Of a stretch of DNA of 64,000 bases, positions 59,950 to 64,000 are shown one piece after another (within the stretch, counting starts at the first letter, position 1; the number at the start of each line of letters is the position of its first letter). The notes below the pieces were generated by a model, which did not search any database, was not told where the DNA came from, and saw only the letters and a list, made by a program, of their open reading frames with translations. Source of the stretch: Saccopteryx bilineata (Eukaryota; Chordata; Mammalia; Chiroptera; Emballonuridae); NCBI RefSeq assembly GCF_036850765.1, contig NC_089494.1, forward strand, positions 230,410,779 to 230,474,778, given 5' to 3'. The translations under genes were made by a program, and so were the position numbers.

Positions 59950-60485
59950 ATGGTTACAGGGATCTTTTAAAAACACACATATGATCATGTCCCTTCCCTG
60001 CTTAAGACCCTTCAGGAGCTTCTCATTATCCCCAATTTAAATCTCAAAGTCCTCATGGCCTGTGGTTTAGCAGCCTGCCCACCTGTCTACTCTAATTTGC
60101 AGTTCATTCTGTTCCTCACTCCCAACCTCCCTGCTTAGTCTTTGTATTCCTTGAAGGCAGCTGGTCCCTTTCTACCTTAGAGCATGTACGTCAGCCATGT
60201 CCTCTTTTTAGGATCCAGCCTCTCCTCTTTTGACTGGCTAACTTCTCCTTCAGGTTTCAGGTTAAAGATCACTTCCTCAGTGCAACCTCTCTGATCTTCC
60301 TGGTTAGATTAGTTTTCCCTGTATAATATCATCTTATGCTTTTGCTTTGTACTGCCTATCTCTGTTTAATAAATTATTCATACAATTATTTTTTCAGTCT
60401 CTCTCTAATCTATAAGCTTCATGAGTCAGTTGAAGGCATCACATAGCCCAGTCCTTGACCTGTTGTAAATCATAAATGATTGTTG
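59950..60485 (+). repeat. L2 LINE 3' end
   Basis: Sense L2: ggttacagggatcttttaaaaacacacatatgatcatgtcccttccctgcttaagacccttcagg, agcttcatgagtcag, and aatgattgttgaataactgag at the end. Confidence 0.8.
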
Positions 60486-60719
60486 AATAACTGAGTGGGA
60501 TCCAGGATTAAGGATGGATATGCTGTCTTTATTTAGAATCATGTTAAAGAGATGTAAATGAAAGACAAGGAGAGATGTCTTGCTAGGTGGCCAGAGCTGC
60601 AGGATCTGGCATTAGTGAAAAGTTGAGATTAGAGAAGTAAGTTTGAAATCACCAGCTCTAGCCCCTCTAATGCTGTTTATCCTGAAAGGAGGCATTTTCC
60701 CAAAGGAAATGGGCTTTAC

Positions 60720-60865
60720 AGCTAGAAGATATGCTCTGAATCCTGGATCTGTCATTTACTGGCTATGACATTGGGCACTTGCTAAAACCCTGGGTCTCAG
60801 TTTCTTTATCTGTAAATGGAGAAAAGACCTATCCTGCAAGGCTGTTTGTATGCAGACAGAATATT
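60720..60865 (+). repeat. MIR SINE
   Basis: gctctgaatcctggatctgtcatttactggctatgac, and ctcagtttctttatctgtaaatgg. Confidence 0.75.
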
Positions 60866-61084
60866 ACAAAGTCTTCTATTTGATTAGAAAAACAAAACAT
60901 TAAAAAGGAAGATATTCCTACTTTAAAAACAGAGACAATAGAAAACATATATATTTTTTTATCATTTCCTGGTCATCCTGACTACCCGCCCTTTTGCACA
61001 ATGAAAATCAAGATTGCCTCCTGAGTTTAGGAATGGAACGGCTGGTGGCCTGTTTGTAGGCTTGTTTTGTTTGTATTTGCCAAA

Positions 61085-61310
61085 TATTTTTGTAGTGCTT
61101 ACCAATCTCGTGCATGGTCTTATGTCCTTTGCAAGTAGTAACTTTAATCCTCTTAACTCTAAAAGGTAAATGCAGTTAGCATTCCATTTTACAGACGAGG
61201 AAGCTGAAGGACAGACAGGTTGAGTGCCTCTCTTATGGAGCCAGTAAGTGACAGAGCCCAGAACCCAGCTTAGGCTGGCTGAGTCATGAGCCCAGAACCA
61301 TTCATCACAC
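61085..61310 (-). repeat. MIR SINE
   Basis: Antisense MIR: agtgcttaccaatctcgtgc, attttacagacgaggaagctgaaggacag, gtaagtgacagagcccag. Confidence 0.8.
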
Positions 61311-61974
61311 TTCTCTGCTTCTGGCTAATTTTGTGATACTTTTTCTTTGGCTAAATTGTATATATAGATGGAATTAGATGAATATTAATCTTTATATTCA
61401 TCAATACATTAAGTGCTCAAGAAAGTCTAACAAGCTGGCAAAGGCATATCTTTGTAATATTATTATACTTAAAAGGAAGAGAAAATTTTAAGTAAAGGTG
61501 CTTTCTGCTCTGTGTGTTAAGGTTGTGAGTTACCAGTGACCAACGGTTTCTAACGTTAAAAGGAAGTACTAATATAGCCTCTTTATGATTCAGTATTGGT
61601 TTCATACTGTATGACAACAAAAATAATAGCCCCAAAAAGGTAAAAATAGTACAGTCACATGAGGCATTAACCGTCCTTTTTCAAAACAGAATTATAAGAC
61701 CCATGAAGTAAAGGGTGATTTTTTTGTTGTTATTAAGTGGATGTTGGTAGATAGTGGTCATTTCTATTATGTCCTCCTAGGGAACTGATATTTGTCATGA
61801 TTCTAGGAAGAAGCTCATTCATTATTTTATAAGGCAGTCAAATTTGACATAATTTCTAAGAAGATCTTTCCTGGCATCTAGAAGGTAGGTGTGAGAGTCT
61901 TTCCTTAAACAGAACTAGTGGCTTTTGCTTTTATTTTCCCTGAAGGACTAATACAATTTTAAAAATAATAATTA
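61311..61974. other. TEC: No recognisable feature
   Basis: AT-rich intron 2 sequence, nothing supported. Confidence 0.5.
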
Positions 61975-62220
61975 AATTTATCAAGCCTTTACTGTTTGTC
62001 ATCCTTGTTCTGAGAGCTTAACATGAATTGATTGTTAATTCCTGCAACAAACTTATGAAGTTTTGGTGCTGTTATTTATCCCATTGTATAGCTAAGAAAA
62101 CCCAAAGCACAGAGAGATTAAGGAACTTGGCCAAGAAAACACAGCGAGTAAGTGGCAGAGCCAGGATTCAAACTCAGGCATTCTGACTCCAGAGTCTTTG
62201 CTCTTAAGCAGAACACTCTT
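61975..62220 (-). repeat. MIR SINE
   Basis: Antisense MIR, well kept: gtttgtcatccttgttctgagagc, cccattgtatagctaagaaaacccaaagcacagagagattaagg, gtaagtggcagagccaggattcaaactcagg. Confidence 0.88.
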
Positions 62221-62299
62221 GTTCGAGTCCGGCTGGTTCTTAGTCTAATGAGTTATGAGATATATAAAACAAAGTAAAGTATTTTGTGCTTTTATTTAT

Positions 62300-62659
62300 T
62301 TTGTATTTTTCTGAAGTGAGAAATAGGGAGGCAAAGAGACAGATTCCCACATGCACCCCACCGGGACCCACCCGGCAAGCCCACCAGGGGGCGGTGCTCT
62401 GCCCATCTGGGGCGTTGTTCCGTGGCAACCAGAGCCATTCTAGTGACTGAGGCGGAGGCCATGGAGCCATCCTCAGCAACCTGGCCAACTTTGCTCCAGT
62501 GGAGCCTTGGCTGCGGGAAGGGAAGAGAGAGATAGAGAGAAAGGAGAGGGGGAAGGGTGGAGAAGCAGATGGCACGTCTCCTGTGTGCCCTGTCCTGGAA
62601 TTGAACCTAGGACTTCTACATGCTGGGCTGATGCTCCTACTGAGCCAGCTGGCCAAGGC
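62300..62659 (-). mobile_element. tRNA-derived SINE, type A, diverged
   Basis: Minus-strand copy: gtatttttctgaagtgagaaatagg at the left, gagccagctggccaaggc at the right. Target duplication unclear. Confidence 0.88.
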
Positions 62660-62789
62660 TATTTTTATTTTTTAAAAGCTACCCAATTTTTCTTCCTCTT
62701 AAAAAAAAATATGGCATACCAAGTAACAGGGCCAGGCTCAGCTTTCTGTTTTACCAGCCGGAGCCCTTGCATGCTAAAATATAATTAGG

Positions 62790-63140
62790 TAAGGCCATGG
62801 CTCCCCATTGTCTTGAAGATTAAGTGCAACGTTTTAGCATTACTTACGGAGCCTGCATAATCTGGTCCCATCCTGCCCTCCCAGTCTCCTTTCCTGCCTC
62901 TTCCACCTGTGCTCCTCAGTGCATCTGAACACACTGTCACACTGCCATCCCCAAACCTGCTGTGCTCTTTTGTAGCTACATGCCTTCACTTATGATGTTC
63001 TTTTTTCTCTTTTCTTTGCTGGGAAAACCCTTATTGAGGAGTCAGGGCTCAGCTCCGAGAGGCACCTCTGTGGCGTAGCCTCCTCTGACTCTTCTGCAAG
63101 AATTAACTGCTGCTTTCTTTGTGTCCCTCTGCATTTTGTT
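62790..63140 (+). repeat. L2 LINE fragment
   Basis: Sense L2: ggctccccattgtcttgaagattaagtgcaac, gcctgcataatctggtcccatcc, ccacctgtgctcctcag. Confidence 0.7.
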
Positions 63141-64000
63141 CAGTGATGAACTTCTCACATTGCCTTGTGAGTAATCTCTTCCCCGTCAGTTGGAAATTCC
63201 TGAAAACAAGAACAAATGCGACAAAAGTGTTGACTGTAAGAGTTGAAGGGGTTGGGAGGTGTAGAGAAGTTAATAGAAAGAAAGGTGTGAAGGTATTTGA
63301 GTTGATTCTTGACTTTGTTTAATACCCTGTCTATATAGTATGAAACTTTCTGATTTGGGGACATAAACTATTCCTTTCATAATGAGGAACGAAAAGTTTA
63401 CAGATTGTGAAATTCACAATCATGATATCCATGAAACGTCAATTTGGCAATCAAAATAGCATATTAAAATAATTGCTGTTATTCTAGATTAACTGTCTGA
63501 TGTTTTAATTTTGCTGTGATAAGTCTAATTCGCATTTCAACATTTTCCTAGATTGTCCACACCAAGTATTGATTAAGTTTTGACTGCTGGGTGAGCTTGG
63601 TGACAGGTGCACGTGGGCACCATGCCCGCCCCTGTGAGTCATTTATCCTACTGTGGGCATCAGGTGTCCAACAGGAATCTCACTGATAATAACTGCATTT
63701 ATGATATGTAGAGGTCAGAAAAAGTATAAGAGGCCTATATTTCAGAATGTGAGGTATTTGAGTAGGCCCAAAATGTATTAAATGTGCATAGTGCATTAAA
63801 ATAAACCATCTGATATTTGATCATTTATGACTTACAAAAATTTCTTATGCTTTGACCAGCTGTTACCCTAGTGAATAGATGACAAAAGCCACCTCTCTTT
63901 CTGACTCTACTTAAAAGCCTGTGCTTGGTAATACGGAGGTTTCAGATGTACTCAATGGAGTTACTACAGTAACTCCTACAAGTTCTTCGAAAGCCTTCCG
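63141..64000. other. TEC: No recognisable feature to the window end
   Basis: Intron 2 sequence. No exon 3 candidate seen. Confidence 0.55.

Overview
This is a mammalian nuclear genomic window carrying the 5' end of one gene, the Tec-family tyrosine kinase TEC, on the + strand. The repeat content points to a bat. There are dozens of tRNA-derived SINEs of at least four related types, with heads such as CCCTGGCCGGTTGGCTCAGC and CCTGACCAGGCGGTGGCGCA. There are also short DNA transposons with intact terminal repeats, and shared mammalian MIR, L2 and L1 copies. From memory of bat SINEs, a rhinolophoid (horseshoe-bat-like) species is my best guess. The species itself is inference.

Layout: 1-5500 is sequence upstream of TEC (old repeats, nested SINEs, a TIR-bounded element split by an L1 tail). 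About 5500-6480 is a CpG island with five GC boxes and no TATA box. It contains the TEC promoter and a first exon ending at a consensus donor (6000|6001). Intron 1 covers 6001-36401. Exon 2 (36402-36587) holds the start codon and the first 46 codons of TEC, the N-terminal strands of the PH domain, and ends in phase 0. From 36588 to 64000 the window is intron 2; I could not find exon 3. No other gene, RNA gene or CRISPR array is supported. The neighbours known in human (TXK downstream, SLAIN2 divergent upstream) are not visible.

The two introns are mostly layers of transposable elements. Main landmarks are a ~3 kb decayed L2 with a recognisable reverse transcriptase remnant (21066-24020), a 263-bp piggyBac-like element with TTAA ends (16898-17160), a 297-bp hAT-like element with a perfect 8-bp target duplication (33781-34077), an antisense L1 (29268-30850), an L1 island with opposed ORF2 pieces and a nested twin-primed L1 (48265-52378), three long SINEs in 2.2 kb (52735-54949), and a 17-unit, 28-bp minisatellite that seems to have grown inside an L1 3' UTR (57936-58410). 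Many SINEs keep perfect 11-17 bp target duplications, which suggests recent activity.

The gene-level point most worth checking is that the first ATG in exon 1 reads through the exon 1-exon 2 junction in frame with the TEC start. This would add 21 residues if used. No undescribed multi-gene system is present. SINE type names used below (A, B, C, D) are labels for this window only.
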